Shown: piece after piece, positions 1-10,300 of the stretch | How positions within the stretch are numbered: position 1 is the first letter of the stretch | Layout: the number at the start of each line of letters is the position of its first letter | DNA from: Verrucomicrobiota bacterium | Lineage (GTDB): Bacteria; Verrucomicrobiota; Verrucomicrobiia; Limisphaerales; JADJPG01 | Assembly (NCBI GenBank): GCA_016713365.1 | Contig: JADJPG010000013.1 | Coordinates: 62,001 to 126,000 of the forward strand | Reading direction: 5' to 3' | DNA length: 64,000 nt | Made by a program: the position numbers and the translations under genes | The notes under the pieces: generated by a model | What the model saw: only the letters and a program-made list of their open reading frames with translations | Database searches by the model: none | What the model was told of the DNA's origin: nothing

Positions 1-844
1 GGAAACTTGGCTTGCCCGGCTGGTAAGCGAGGCCGGAGCGGCCGCCGTAGACATTGTAGCCGTCCACCGTGCGATAGCGCGCGTGCCATTCAGCATTCTT
101 CTCGTTGATGGCGGCGCGGAGCTTGTCGAGCTTGCCGGACGGAGCGGATTCACCGACGAGTGCGCGGAAGATTTCCGGCGCGAGCGCTTTGTCGCCGGCT
201 TCGGTGAGCATGAAGGTATTGAAGGTCAGCGGCTGCTTCTTACCGCCAAGCTTCGAGGAAACCGCGAAGATATCCACGAACTGGACGCTGTTGGCTTTCG
301 CGACACCCGCCATCGCGGCGGTGTACTTCGCGAGATTCGCGTTGTTCGCGGAAGGATCGGGCATGTTCGGATCCTTCAGCTTCTCATTCGCGATCGGTGA
401 GAAAAGCACGACTCGGGGCGCGCCCTTGCCGCTGTAGTTCTTCGTCTTGGTGTCCTTGAGGAACTTGTCGAGGTCGGCCTTGAACTTGTCCAGGCCGGCG
501 TCGCCCTTGAAGGATTCGTTGAAACCGTAGAAGGCGAAGATCACGTCGGCCTTCACCTTGGTCAGCCATTCATCGCGCGAACCGAAGTTCTCCGAGCGAT
601 GCCAGGTCGAGACTTCATCCGCGGCGACGGCGAGGTTGCGGAAGACGAGGTCGTGCTGCGGATACTTCGCGACGAGCAGCGTCTCCAGCCAGCCGTGATG
701 CTGCATCCGGTCGGCCAGCGAACCGCCAATGAGCGCGATGTGGTCGCCCTTCTTGAGTTCGAGTTGATCGGCAGCAGAAGCGCCGTTGATTGTCACGATG
801 GCCGCAGCCAGCAGGACCCAGAACAGGTTGAGCAATGATTTCAT
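1..844 (-). CDS. SGNH/GDSL hydrolase-type secreted protein, partial (C-terminus outside window)
   Basis: Reading frame runs from ATG at 844 leftward and is still open at base 1, so about 281 N-terminal residues are visible. The start is followed by a signal peptide (KSLLNLFWVLLAAAIVTINGA). The mature part opens with an SGNH block I-like stretch (ALIGGSLADRMQHHG), then FRNLAVAADEVSTW and ADVIFAFYGFNESF, the pattern of SGNH domains found at the N-terminus of Verrucomicrobia/Planctomycetes dehydrogenase-cytochrome fusions. The visible end (WHARYRTVDGYNVYGGRS) also occurs in those fusions just before a propeller domain. Such proteins are exported and thought to act on polysaccharide esters; the substrate here is unknown. 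Whether a propeller and a CxxCH domain follow cannot be seen. It is divergent from the amidohydrolase gene at 984. Confidence 0.82.
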   Translation of the reverse strand, partial: MKSLLNLFWVLLAAAIVTINGASAADQLELKKGDHIALIGGSLADRMQHHGWLETLLVAKYPQHDLVFRNLAVAADEVSTWHRSENFGSRDEWLTKVKADVIFAFYGFNESFKGDAGLDKFKADLDKFLKDTKTKNYSGKGAPRVVLFSPIANEKLKDPNMPDPSANNANLAKYTAAMAGVAKANSVQFVDIFAVSSKLGGKKQPLTFNTFMLTEAGDKALAPEIFRALVGESAPSGKLDKLRAAINEKNAEWHARYRTVDGYNVYGGRSGLAYQPGKPSF

Positions 845-924
845 GCGAGTGAAGTCTGGACGGTAGACAAAGCCGCCAGCTTCAAAAGGAAAAAACGCGT
901 GAGCCGCGCCGGCGAAGAACATTG

Positions 925-954
925 TTTACGCTCGCGACAGACTCCCGGTAGCCT
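925..954 (+). promoter_or_regulatory. Candidate promoter of the amidohydrolase gene
   Basis: TTTACG (925-930), 18 bp, TAGCCT (949-954), about 29 bases before the ATG at 984. The -10 box matches the TAGnnT form seen upstream of several other genes in the window; the -35 match is weak. Confidence 0.4.
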
Positions 955-983
955 CCGCACAGAAACTCCAATCGCCATTCACC

Positions 984-2744
984 ATGAAACCAAGCCGCTT
1001 CGCGATCGTTCTCTCCGCCGCCTGCCTGCTCACCGCAACGCCGTCGCACGCCGCGGAAAGCGTCAACGCCGTGCGCAAGCAGGCTGAGCAATGGCGCAGT
1101 GAACATCGCACCATCGATCTCCACCAGCACATCAACTACACCACGCAGCATCTCAGCCGCGCGGTGCGCATCATGGACGCCGTCGGCGTCGGCATCGGCG
1201 TCAATTTGAGCGGCGGCGCGGTGACGCGCGGGACGAATGGCGCGCCGTCGGAGTTCGAGCGGAACAAGACGCTGGCAGACTCGCTGTTTCCCGGTCGCTT
1301 CCTGCATTACTTCAATCTCGATTACAAGGGCTGGGACCAGCCGGATTTCTCGGAACGCGCCGTGAAACAGGTCGAGGAAGCGCATCGGCTGGGCGCAGCG
1401 GGCTTGAAGGAATACAAGCGACTCGGCCTCTATTTGCGAGACGGGCAGGGCCAGCTCATCAAGGTGGATGACCCGAAGCTCGACCCAGTTTGGAAACGTT
1501 GCGGCGAGCTGGGCATGCCGATTTCGATTCACGTCGGCGACCCGAAAGCGTTCTGGGAGCCGTTCAATGAAAAGAACGAACGTTGGAAGGAGCTGAAGGA
1601 CCATCGTCCGTGGTGGTTCGGCGACACGAACATCTATCCGCCGCGCATGGATATCGTGAACGCGCTCGACCGCGTCATCGCCCGGCATCGCAGCACGACG
1701 TTCGTCTGCGTGCATTTCGCGAACAACCCGGAGGACATCGATTGGGTGGACCGTGCGCTGGACCGGAATCCGAACATGATGGCCGATCTTGCCGCGCGCA
1801 TTCCAGAAGTGGGCCGCCACGACCCGAAGAAGGTTCACAAGCTCTTCGTGAAACACCAGGACCGGATCGTTTTCGCGACGGATTTCATGGTCTATAACAA
1901 GATGATCCTCGGCTCCAGCGGCGACGCGGAACGCCCGAATGACCGGGACGCCGTCCTGTTCTACGAGAAGGAATGGCGCTGGCTGGAGACTTGGGACAAA
2001 AACTGGGACCACATGACGCCGATTCAAGGGGACTGGACGATTAGCTCCATCGGCCTACCGGGGTCAGTCCTGCGTAAGATCTACTTCGACAACGCCCGCA
2101 AGCTGCTCGCCCGTTCCCTTCCCACGCCCACGGTCAAGGCGGCGCGCATCGACAAGGATTTCGCGCCAGACGGTGTTCTCGACGAACCCGCCTGGCAACG
2201 CGCCCAGACCGTTTACGTCGAATACGGCTCACTGAAGCACGACGCGCGTCCCGAGCTGTCCACCACCGTCCGCATCCTTTACTCCGGCAAGTATCTCTAT
2301 TTCGGCTGGGAATGCCCCTTCACCGAGCTCACGACCTTCGAGCCGCCGTTCACCGACCGGGAACGGAAGGGGCTTTGGGATAAAGACGTCGTCGAAATCT
2401 TCATCGGGAACGACTGGCAGAACATCAATCGCTACGCCGAATACGAAGTCGCGCCCACGAACGAGAAGATCGACCTGATGCTCGACCGGCCGAAGAGCGA
2501 CTTCGACTGGAACGGCCGCTCGGAATCGGTCGTGAAGATCGACCGCAAGCGCAAGGTCTGGACCGTCGAATGGCGTCTGCCGCTGGAGCCGCTGAACTTC
2601 GGAGTGCCGAAACCAGGGGAGCGCTGGCGCCTGAATCTCTACCGCTGCGACAAGGCCAACAACGCCTACATGGCGTGGAGCCCTACCCTGAAACCGTCAT
2701 TCCACACACCAGAGAAGTTCGGCGTGCTGGAGTTCGGCGAATAG
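984..2744 (+). CDS. Secreted amidohydrolase (amidohydrolase_2) with C-terminal CBM9-like domain
   Basis: The 586-residue protein starts with a signal peptide ending near SHA (residues 1-23). Residues about 40-370 form an amidohydrolase_2 TIM barrel: a metal-binding DLHQH strand near the start, SIHVGDP and CVHFANNPEDIDW in the middle, and FATDFMVY near the end carry His and Asp residues expected as metal ligands. Residues about 395-586 resemble the CBM9-like carbohydrate-binding fold (DEPAWQRA, YLYFGWEC, DVVEIFIG, VWTVEWRLPLEPL). The fusion suggests a periplasmic or surface enzyme held on a glycan while it hydrolyses or decarboxylates a cyclic or aromatic substrate; the reaction is not identifiable from sequence. 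ATG at 984 is the only start that gives a proper signal peptide. No Shine-Dalgarno sequence is visible. Confidence 0.85.
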   Translation: MKPSRFAIVLSAACLLTATPSHAAESVNAVRKQAEQWRSEHRTIDLHQHINYTTQHLSRAVRIMDAVGVGIGVNLSGGAVTRGTNGAPSEFERNKTLADSLFPGRFLHYFNLDYKGWDQPDFSERAVKQVEEAHRLGAAGLKEYKRLGLYLRDGQGQLIKVDDPKLDPVWKRCGELGMPISIHVGDPKAFWEPFNEKNERWKELKDHRPWWFGDTNIYPPRMDIVNALDRVIARHRSTTFVCVHFANNPEDIDWVDRALDRNPNMMADLAARIPEVGRHDPKKVHKLFVKHQDRIVFATDFMVYNKMILGSSGDAERPNDRDAVLFYEKEWRWLETWDKNWDHMTPIQGDWTISSIGLPGSVLRKIYFDNARKLLARSLPTPTVKAARIDKDFAPDGVLDEPAWQRAQTVYVEYGSLKHDARPELSTTVRILYSGKYLYFGWECPFTELTTFEPPFTDRERKGLWDKDVVEIFIGNDWQNINRYAEYEVAPTNEKIDLMLDRPKSDFDWNGRSESVVKIDRKRKVWTVEWRLPLEPLNFGVPKPGERWRLNLYRCDKANNAYMAWSPTLKPSFHTPEKFGVLEFGE

Positions 2745-2779
2745 GGGATTTCCCGTCACCATTCCATGCCGTCGAACAG

Positions 2780-2809
2780 TTGGCACGGCCCCATGGACTG
2801 CGCTATGAT
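2780..2809 (+). promoter_or_regulatory. Candidate promoter of the M36 metalloprotease gene
   Basis: TTGGCA (2780-2785), 18 bp spacer, TATGAT (2804-2809). Each box differs from the sigma-70 consensus by one base. The predicted transcription start falls at about 2816, only two bases before the TTG codon proposed as translation start, so the message may be leaderless. Confidence 0.5.
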
Positions 2810-2817
2810 ACCGCGAC

Positions 2818-5800
2818 TTGCACAACCCACGCTGTATCCGAACGGACTCATTTACGAGGACGCCAGCCACTTTCCTGCTGGTGATTCTGTGGGCTCTTCT
2901 GCCGTCGCTCAGCGGCGCGTTTGAGGAACCGGGCCATGAGCACGGCTTGCCGAACCTCGACAAGCGCCTCGACGCCCAGCCGGCAGATAAATCCCTCCCA
3001 GCCGAAAAGGCGTCGGGCGCGCAGAAACTCCGCGGCCAGCTCCACGGCCTGCGGGTCGAACACGACGTTGTTCGTCAGAGCCCGAAACACATCGCCTCCA
3101 CGAGCGGTTTCCTGACCGGCCCCGGCGGCCAAGGCGCCACCATCAGCGCCGCCGGCGCACGCACGGTTCCGGCGGGCGATCCGCACCGCGTCATCAAAGC
3201 GTTCCTGAACGAACACCGCGCGGCGTTCGGCCACGGACCGGAACTCCTCGACCAGACCCGGCTCAAGACCGACTTCGTCGCTCGCAACAACAACCTGCGC
3301 ACCATCGTCTGGGAACAACGCCTCGACGACATTAGCGTTTACGAGAGCGTGTTGATTGGACACGTCACCGCGCGCGGAGAACTGGTCAGCGTCGCCAGCC
3401 AGCTCGTCGCAGAGTCCAGCGTCGCCGCCAACGCCGGCACGCCCAATCGCGTCGCATTGCAGAACTCCCCGACCCTGGGTGCCGCCGAAGCCGTCCGGCT
3501 GGCCGCCGATTCCCTTGGCGAAGTCATCGCCTCCACCGATATCGTCGCGCTCACGCCGCAGCCGACCGGGAACGAGCGTCGCCAAACGTTCAAAGCTGGC
3601 AGCCTCCCGGGAACCGCACAGGCCAAGCTCACGTGGCTGCCCATGAACGAATCGAGCCTGCGCCTCTGCTGGGAGATCGACATCACGCGGCGCTTCAACA
3701 GCGAGCGTTACCGCGTTTTGATCGATGCGCAGACGGGCGAACTTCAGATCCGCCAGCGCCTCACCGTTTATCTCACGCCGGCGACGTTCAACGTCTTCAC
3801 CAGCGACAGTCCCTCGCCCTTTTCGCCCGGGTGGCAAACGCCGAACACCAACCAGCCGCCGCTCGTCCCGCGCACGCTCGTTACCCTCAGCGCGCTGAAC
3901 ACCAACGCGTCGCCCATCGGCTGGATCAGCGAAGGCGGCAACGAAACGCGCGGCAACAACGTCGATGCGCACACCGACTTGAACGGCGACGACATTCCGG
4001 ACCTTCCGCGCCCGCAAGGTTCGCCCTTCCGCGTCTTCAATCCGCCGCTGGATCTTACCCAATCACCCAACACCTACAGCGACGCCGCAGTGGTGCAGCT
4101 GTTTTACTGGTGCAACTGGATGCACGACCGCCTGTATGAACTCGGCTTCGACGAAGCGTCGGGAAATTATCAGAAGGACAACTTTGGCCGCGGCGGACTC
4201 GGCAACGACGCCATCATCGCGGACGCTCAGGATGGCTCGGGTTTCAACAACGCGAACTTCACGCCCAGCGCGGATGGCGTGCCTGGGCGCATTCAGATGT
4301 TCGTCTGGACCGGACCGAACCCGGACGTGGACGGCGACTTCGATGCTGAGGTTGTTCTTCACGAATACGTCCACGGCCTCAGCACGCGCTTGGTCGGTGG
4401 CGGCGTGGGCATCAGTTCGTCGCAAGCCGCCGGCATGGGCGAAGGCTGGTCGGACTTCTACGCGCTGGCCTTTCTGAGCGAACCGGGCGACGACCTCGAC
4501 GCCGCGTATGGCTTCGGCGGCTACGTCACGAGTCAGCTCTCCGTCTTGCGCGAGAACTACTACTTCGGCATCCGGCGTTATCCTTACTGCACGGACCTGT
4601 CGAAGAATCCGCTCACGTTCAAAGACATCGATCCCGCCCAAATCAGCCCGCATCCCGGCGTGCCGATGAACCCGCTCTATTCCTTCAGCCCGCTGCAGGC
4701 CGCCGAGGTCCACGCCCAGGGCGAAGTGTGGTGCGCGATGCTCTGGGAAGCGCGCGCGAATCTGATTCGCAAACACGGCTTCAGCGTGGGTAATCAGCTC
4801 ATCCTTCAACTCGTCACGGACGGCATGAAGCTCTCGCCGCCGAACCCGACCTTCACGCAGGCGCGCGACGCGATCATCCTCGCCGATCTCGTCAACAACA
4901 GCGGCGCGAACTACGGCGATCTCTGGGCGGCGTTTGCGAAACGCGGCCTCGGCTTCAGCGCCATCGCCGCGAACACAGCGACCACGGGCGGCATCGTCGA
5001 AGCGTATGACCTGCCCGACGCGCTCTTCCTGAACAACACCGCCACCTTCGCGGCATCCGGTCCAATCGGCGGGCCATTGGCTCCCGCCTGTCTCGCGTAT
5101 CCGATCACCAACATCTCCACTCAGGCGGTTGTCTGGAGCGTGCGCGCCAATCAATCCTGGCTTTCGCTTTCGCCTTCCAGCGGCACGCTTGCGCCCGGCG
5201 AAGCAGCGATCGTAAACGCCTGTCTCACCTCCGAAGCCAATGCGCTTCCGCTCGGTTACTTCACCGACACAATCACGTTCTCGAATCACGTCACCGGCAT
5301 CGCCCAAACCCGGCGCGCGGAAGTGCGCGTGCTGGGCTTTGCCGCGATGCCGTTCCACGAGGACTTCGAGAGCGGCGTGATCGGTCCCGCGTGGTCTGTG
5401 ACTGGAACCGCCGATTACCAAACTCGAGTTTCATTCCTCGATGAACCCCGCGGCGGCACAAATCATCTCATCCTTGATTGCGTAGGTGGACGCCGCTCGC
5501 GCAACGAACTCACGCTCGGGCTCGACCTCGGCGGCTACACGAACGTGGTGCTGAAATTCTGGGCACGGTCGTTCGGCGACGAAGCGGATGGCCCGCCCAC
5601 GCGCCCGTTTCAAGTCGGCGCGGATTTCGATGGGGTGGCGATTAGCGAAGACGGCGTGAACTGGTACGAAGTTCAGAGCCTGCGCGACATCTCGCCGATT
5701 TACACCGAGTTCACCGTCAACCTCGATGCCGCAATCGAGGCCTTCGGCTTGCGCTACACCTCCACGTTCCAGATTCGGTTCAATCACGTGGATGACTTCG

Positions 5801-7332
5801 CGGTTCCGTTCGACGGCATTGCGCTGGACGACATCTCCGTGACCGGCAATCCCGCCACGCGGTTGCTCGTTTCAGCTCCCGCATCCGCGCGCGAAGGCGA
5901 TGGTGCCCTGAGCGAACGAGCCATCGTGGAACTCAGCGCGCCGGTCAATCAACCTCTCACAATCACGCTCACCGTCAGCGAAACCAAAGAACTCTCAGTG
6001 CCGCCGACGGTGACGATTCCCGCTGGCACCAACCGCGCGGAGTTCAGCATTCGCATCTTGGATGACACCGCGCTGGACGGCACGGTGCCGGCGATCATTC
6101 GCGCCGATGCACCCGGCTATTTCGGCGGCAGCGCGATCATCGCCATCGCTGACAACGAAAAGGCAGCGTTGCGCGTCAATCTACCGCGCAAGATCCGCGA
6201 AGGCGGGCGACTGCAGAAGGAAGGCATCGTGCGCGTTCATCCCCGGCCCACCCGCGACGTGCTGGTGAAATTGACCGCATCGCATCCAGGCGAACTCGCC
6301 GTCCCAAGCTCCGTCACGATTGCTGCCGGAGAAGCTTCCGTCGCATTCGATCTCGTCGCCGTGGACGACAACCGGATTGACGGCGCGAAGACCGTGACGA
6401 TCACCGCGCACGTCGACAATTGGATCGATGGGAGTGATTCCATCCTGGTGCTCGACAATGAAATCCCGCGCGTATCCGTGGTGCTGCCGCCGTCGATCAG
6501 TGAAGCCGACGGCGTGAAAACCAACGCGGGAATCGTGCGCCTCTCGGGAACGCTGCCGACGAGTCTCAGCGTCAGCCTGACCTCCAGCGACGCGACTCGA
6601 TTGACGGTGCCGGCTTCTGTCGAGATTCCAGCGGGCGCGCTCGAACAACGCTTCGACCTCACCGCGATCGACAACACCACGACCGAAGGGTTGCGGTCCG
6701 TTCGCATTCGCCCGAACGCCGCGGGCTTCTCGTCGCGCGCGGGAACCATCGACGTCATCGACGACGAGACGCCGCCGCTGGTTTACAACCCCGAGCCCGC
6801 CAATGGCGCCACGAACATCCCCGTCTCTGTCGAGCTGCGCTGGAGCGCCGGCGTTGGCGAGATCTTGAGAAACGGCGGGTTCGAATCCGGCGACTTCACC
6901 GGCTGGCTCGCCACCAATGGCGGCTACGGCGCATGGATTATCAACGACGGAACATTCGATCCCGACGGACCGGAGGAAACCAACGCGCCCGTCAGCGGCA
7001 GCTACAACGCGCTCGTCGCCCAAATCGGCGGTGGCACTCACCTGCTCTTCCAGGACGTTCGCATTCCGGCAGAAGCGCTGGGCGCGACACTTTCGTGGAC
7101 GGATCGCATTCGCAACCACGCCTCCTACTTTGCGCCGAACCAGATCTTCCGCGCGGAGATTCGCAACCAGCAGAACGCCGTGCTCGACGTCGCCTTCACC
7201 ACAACTCGGCGATCCGTTGTTGTCCGAGTGGACGCCGCGCCAGTTCTCGCTCGACCGTTACCGCGGCCAGACCGTGCGCATCGCGTTTTATCAGGAGGAC
7301 AGCACGGGTTACTTCAACACCTACCTCGATGA
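2818..7332 (+). CDS. Giant secreted M36 (fungalysin-like) metalloprotease, N-terminal part; frameshifted near 7200
   Basis: The frame opens at a TTG at 2818; an in-frame stop lies just upstream at 2806 and no ATG precedes the signal segment (TFLLVILWALLPSLSGA). Residues about 100-270 look like a fungalysin/thermolysin propeptide. The M36 catalytic domain follows, with the zinc motif HEYVH at residues 515-519 and the second-site GEGWSDF shortly after. Beyond residue 700 come a BACON/Ig-like segment, a lectin-like domain and three Calx-beta-like repeats, each closing with an acidic D-N/D-E turn. The true frame continues in the +1 frame at about 7202, so residues after about 1461 in this frame are spurious. 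Family members are exported proteases that remove their own propeptide; the long tail probably holds the enzyme at the surface or binds a polymer. Confidence 0.85.
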   Translation: MHNPRCIRTDSFTRTPATFLLVILWALLPSLSGAFEEPGHEHGLPNLDKRLDAQPADKSLPAEKASGAQKLRGQLHGLRVEHDVVRQSPKHIASTSGFLTGPGGQGATISAAGARTVPAGDPHRVIKAFLNEHRAAFGHGPELLDQTRLKTDFVARNNNLRTIVWEQRLDDISVYESVLIGHVTARGELVSVASQLVAESSVAANAGTPNRVALQNSPTLGAAEAVRLAADSLGEVIASTDIVALTPQPTGNERRQTFKAGSLPGTAQAKLTWLPMNESSLRLCWEIDITRRFNSERYRVLIDAQTGELQIRQRLTVYLTPATFNVFTSDSPSPFSPGWQTPNTNQPPLVPRTLVTLSALNTNASPIGWISEGGNETRGNNVDAHTDLNGDDIPDLPRPQGSPFRVFNPPLDLTQSPNTYSDAAVVQLFYWCNWMHDRLYELGFDEASGNYQKDNFGRGGLGNDAIIADAQDGSGFNNANFTPSADGVPGRIQMFVWTGPNPDVDGDFDAEVVLHEYVHGLSTRLVGGGVGISSSQAAGMGEGWSDFYALAFLSEPGDDLDAAYGFGGYVTSQLSVLRENYYFGIRRYPYCTDLSKNPLTFKDIDPAQISPHPGVPMNPLYSFSPLQAAEVHAQGEVWCAMLWEARANLIRKHGFSVGNQLILQLVTDGMKLSPPNPTFTQARDAIILADLVNNSGANYGDLWAAFAKRGLGFSAIAANTATTGGIVEAYDLPDALFLNNTATFAASGPIGGPLAPACLAYPITNISTQAVVWSVRANQSWLSLSPSSGTLAPGEAAIVNACLTSEANALPLGYFTDTITFSNHVTGIAQTRRAEVRVLGFAAMPFHEDFESGVIGPAWSVTGTADYQTRVSFLDEPRGGTNHLILDCVGGRRSRNELTLGLDLGGYTNVVLKFWARSFGDEADGPPTRPFQVGADFDGVAISEDGVNWYEVQSLRDISPIYTEFTVNLDAAIEAFGLRYTSTFQIRFNHVDDFAVPFDGIALDDISVTGNPATRLLVSAPASAREGDGALSERAIVELSAPVNQPLTITLTVSETKELSVPPTVTIPAGTNRAEFSIRILDDTALDGTVPAIIRADAPGYFGGSAIIAIADNEKAALRVNLPRKIREGGRLQKEGIVRVHPRPTRDVLVKLTASHPGELAVPSSVTIAAGEASVAFDLVAVDDNRIDGAKTVTITAHVDNWIDGSDSILVLDNEIPRVSVVLPPSISEADGVKTNAGIVRLSGTLPTSLSVSLTSSDATRLTVPASVEIPAGALEQRFDLTAIDNTTTEGLRSVRIRPNAAGFSSRAGTIDVIDDETPPLVYNPEPANGATNIPVSVELRWSAGVGEILRNGGFESGDFTGWLATNGGYGAWIINDGTFDPDGPEETNAPVSGSYNALVAQIGGGTHLLFQDVRIPAEALGATLSWTDRIRNHASYFAPNQIFRAEIRNQQNAVLDVAFTTTRRSVVVRVDAAPVLARPLPRPDRAHRVLSGGQHGLLQHLPR

Positions 7333-10300
7333 CGTGAGCGTGAGACTGGGTGACGCGGCGACTCCGACAACCTTCGATCTGTACTTCGGCACCACGACCA
7401 ATCTCGGGCCGGCTGAGTTTCTCGGGAACACCACCAACGCCTCGTGGACCATTCCCGGGCTGGCGCTCAACTCGACTTACTTCTGGCAGGTTCGCGCCCG
7501 GCGCGGTGCATCCGTGACGGCCGGACCTTTGTGGCAGTTCACAACCCGCGGCGTAGGACGCGTGCATCACTTCGAATGGGCGCGCGTGGCCTCGCCGCAA
7601 ATTACCGACGAACGCTTTCCGATCACCGTCACGGCGAAGGATGACCTGAACAACACCGTTAAGGATTTCACCGGAGCGGTCACGGTCGCCGGACTGCCCG
7701 GTAGCGGCACGGCATCAAGCATCGTGATTTCTGAGCTCGATATCGGGCTGGGTGACAGCGCGGAGTTCTTGAATGTCTCCGGGCTGCCGGTGGATTTGTC
7801 CGGGTGGCAGATTTCGTTTTACGACAACACCTCGTGGCCCGCTCCCGCCGGCACCGTGACGATCCCGTCCGGATCGATCTGTCCCGCCGGCGCGATGTTC
7901 ACGCTGTCGGACAACGGCGAGGCGCCGGGAGAGTTCCCGCGACTGGAGCTTGGCACCAACGTGAACTGGTCGTTTGCGCCGCTCGGGAATCCGATGGCCG
8001 TCCTCGTGCGCGATGCCGGCGGCGATGTCGTGGATTTCGTCAGCGCTGGAAACGCGGATCCGGAACTGATCACGATCCCGCGAAAAATTCCCGCCGCTGA
8101 ATGGAGCGGGCTGCCCGTCTTCGTCGTGGTTACGAACACCACCTTCACGATTCAACGCACTGGCGCCGCCGACCACAACGACGCCTCGGACTGGACACCG
8201 ACGAGTCCCACCTTCGGCGCGTTCAACGACGGACTGGAGCTGCCATTCGCGAAGCAGGGCCTCATTCCCGTCAGTCCCACGCTGCTGACGAATTTTGTCA
8301 CCGGCGTGTGGAATGGTTTTCTCACCGTGGAAAGCGCCGCGCCGCGGTTGACCCTCGAGGTTCGCGATTCCACCGGCCGTTCCGGTCGGGCGAATGAGAT
8401 AGCCGTCGTCACACCCAACGACATCTCCGTCGCCGTTGCTGATTCGCCGGACGTCACGCTGGTGGGTGGCGAACTCCGTTACTTCGTCACAGTGACCAAT
8501 CCCGGCCCGACTCGCGTCACTGGACTTCTCCTGACCAATGTCCTCCCGACCGGCGTCAACTTCATTTCCTACACCACGTTCAACGGCGCTTGCACCAATC
8601 ACGACGGTTTCATCATTTGCGCGCTTGATGGTCTCTCCGCAGGCGACAGCGCCCGCATCACGTTCAACACCCGCACGCTGACCATGGGCACGCTGACCAA
8701 CACCGCGACGATCAGCCGCGCGGCGGGCGATCCGTTCCTCGGAAACAACCGGGCGTCCGCCGTGACCACTGTCACCGGGCCGTTCATCACCGTGACCAAC
8801 GTCGCGCTCACGGAAGGTTCCGGCGTGACCAATCGCCTTCGAATTCCCATTCGGCTCTCCGCACCGGCGCCGCTGCCGGTCTCGGTGGAGTTCGCCACAA
8901 GCAACTTCACGGCGACAGCGGGGCTGGATTACCTCGCGACCAACGGGGTGCTGGTTTTTGAGCCGGGTGTAACCAACCTGAGTGTCGAGGTCGCGGTCAT
9001 CGGGGATCGTGTGGATGAAAGCCTCGACATCTTTTTCCTCAACCTTTTCTCCGCCACCAACGGCGTGATCGCCGTCGGCCAGGGACGCTGTCGCGTGACC
9101 GATGATGATCCGACCCCACAACTGACCATCCGCGACGTCACTGTCACCGAAGGTTCCGCCGGTTCGACAAACTACGCAGAATTCGTCCTGCAACTGAGCG
9201 GGCTGAGCGGCATCGAGGTCGGTTCAGCCTTTACCACGAGCGACCGCACCGCCACGGCGCCATCGGATTACCTGACCACCTTCGGAACGATTACCTTTCA
9301 GCCCGGCGTCACCTCGCAGATCATCCGCGTGCCCATCATCGGAGACCGACGGTTCGAGCCCGAAGAATCCTTCACGCTGACCCTGTTCAATACCGTGGGG
9401 ATGGTTCCGCCCAGCACGCCGCCGAAAGTCACCATCATCGACGACGACGATCGTGAGCTGGATCATTTCGTCTGGAGCGACGTGCCTTCGCCGCAATTCG
9501 TCGACGTACCCTTCATCGCCACCCTGAGCGCGCGCGACGGTCTCGACCGTCCTGCGACCGGCTTCACGGGACCGGTGAACGTTCGCGGAATCGCCAACCG
9601 TCGCAGCGTCGGAATCGGCAGCGGCACCAACACGTGGGATTATCCGCTCGCCACGCTGTTCCACGATGCGCGCGCACAGATCATTTACCTCCCGGGCGAA
9701 CTAGGCGGCGCCGGCAAAATCAACGGCCTTACCCTCAACCTCGCCGCTGCACCCGGCCAAACCCTGAGCAACTGGACCATACGCCTGAAGCATTCGCTGA
9801 TGACGAACTACACCCGCGCCACCTGGGAAACCTCCAGCTGGACGACGGTGTATGAGCACGCCGAAACAATCACGTCGCCCGGACGAACCACGTTCCTCTT
9901 CGAGACGCCCTTCGACTACGACGGCACCAACTCGTTGCTGGTGGATTTCAGCTTCAACAACGCCACCTTCACGGTGAACGGCCTGGTGCGCTCCACCATC
10001 ACGCCGCAACGGCGCGCGCTTGTTTTCCAGACCGACAGCGCCTTCGGTGATCCGCTGCGATGGGACGCCTCGACCGCCCCGGCGCCGCTGCTGGTGGATA
10101 GAATTCCCAATCTCGAAGTGCAGTTTGAAACGCCTGTGAACCTGTCGCCTTCGGAGCCCGTGACCGTCACAAACGGCGTCTGGATTGGCCCGGTCACCGT
10201 GCATGAGCCGTGGCGGAATCTTTTCCTGCGCGCCCGCGACGGCGAGGGCCGCATCGCGGAAGGAAACTCATTCGATGTGGAATCGTCTGCGGACACCGAT

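Noticed and set aside
7715..9193. Open frame of 492 codons opposite the M36 gene
   Set aside because: Shadow of the coding strand; no start signal, no domain, composition typical of antisense frames.
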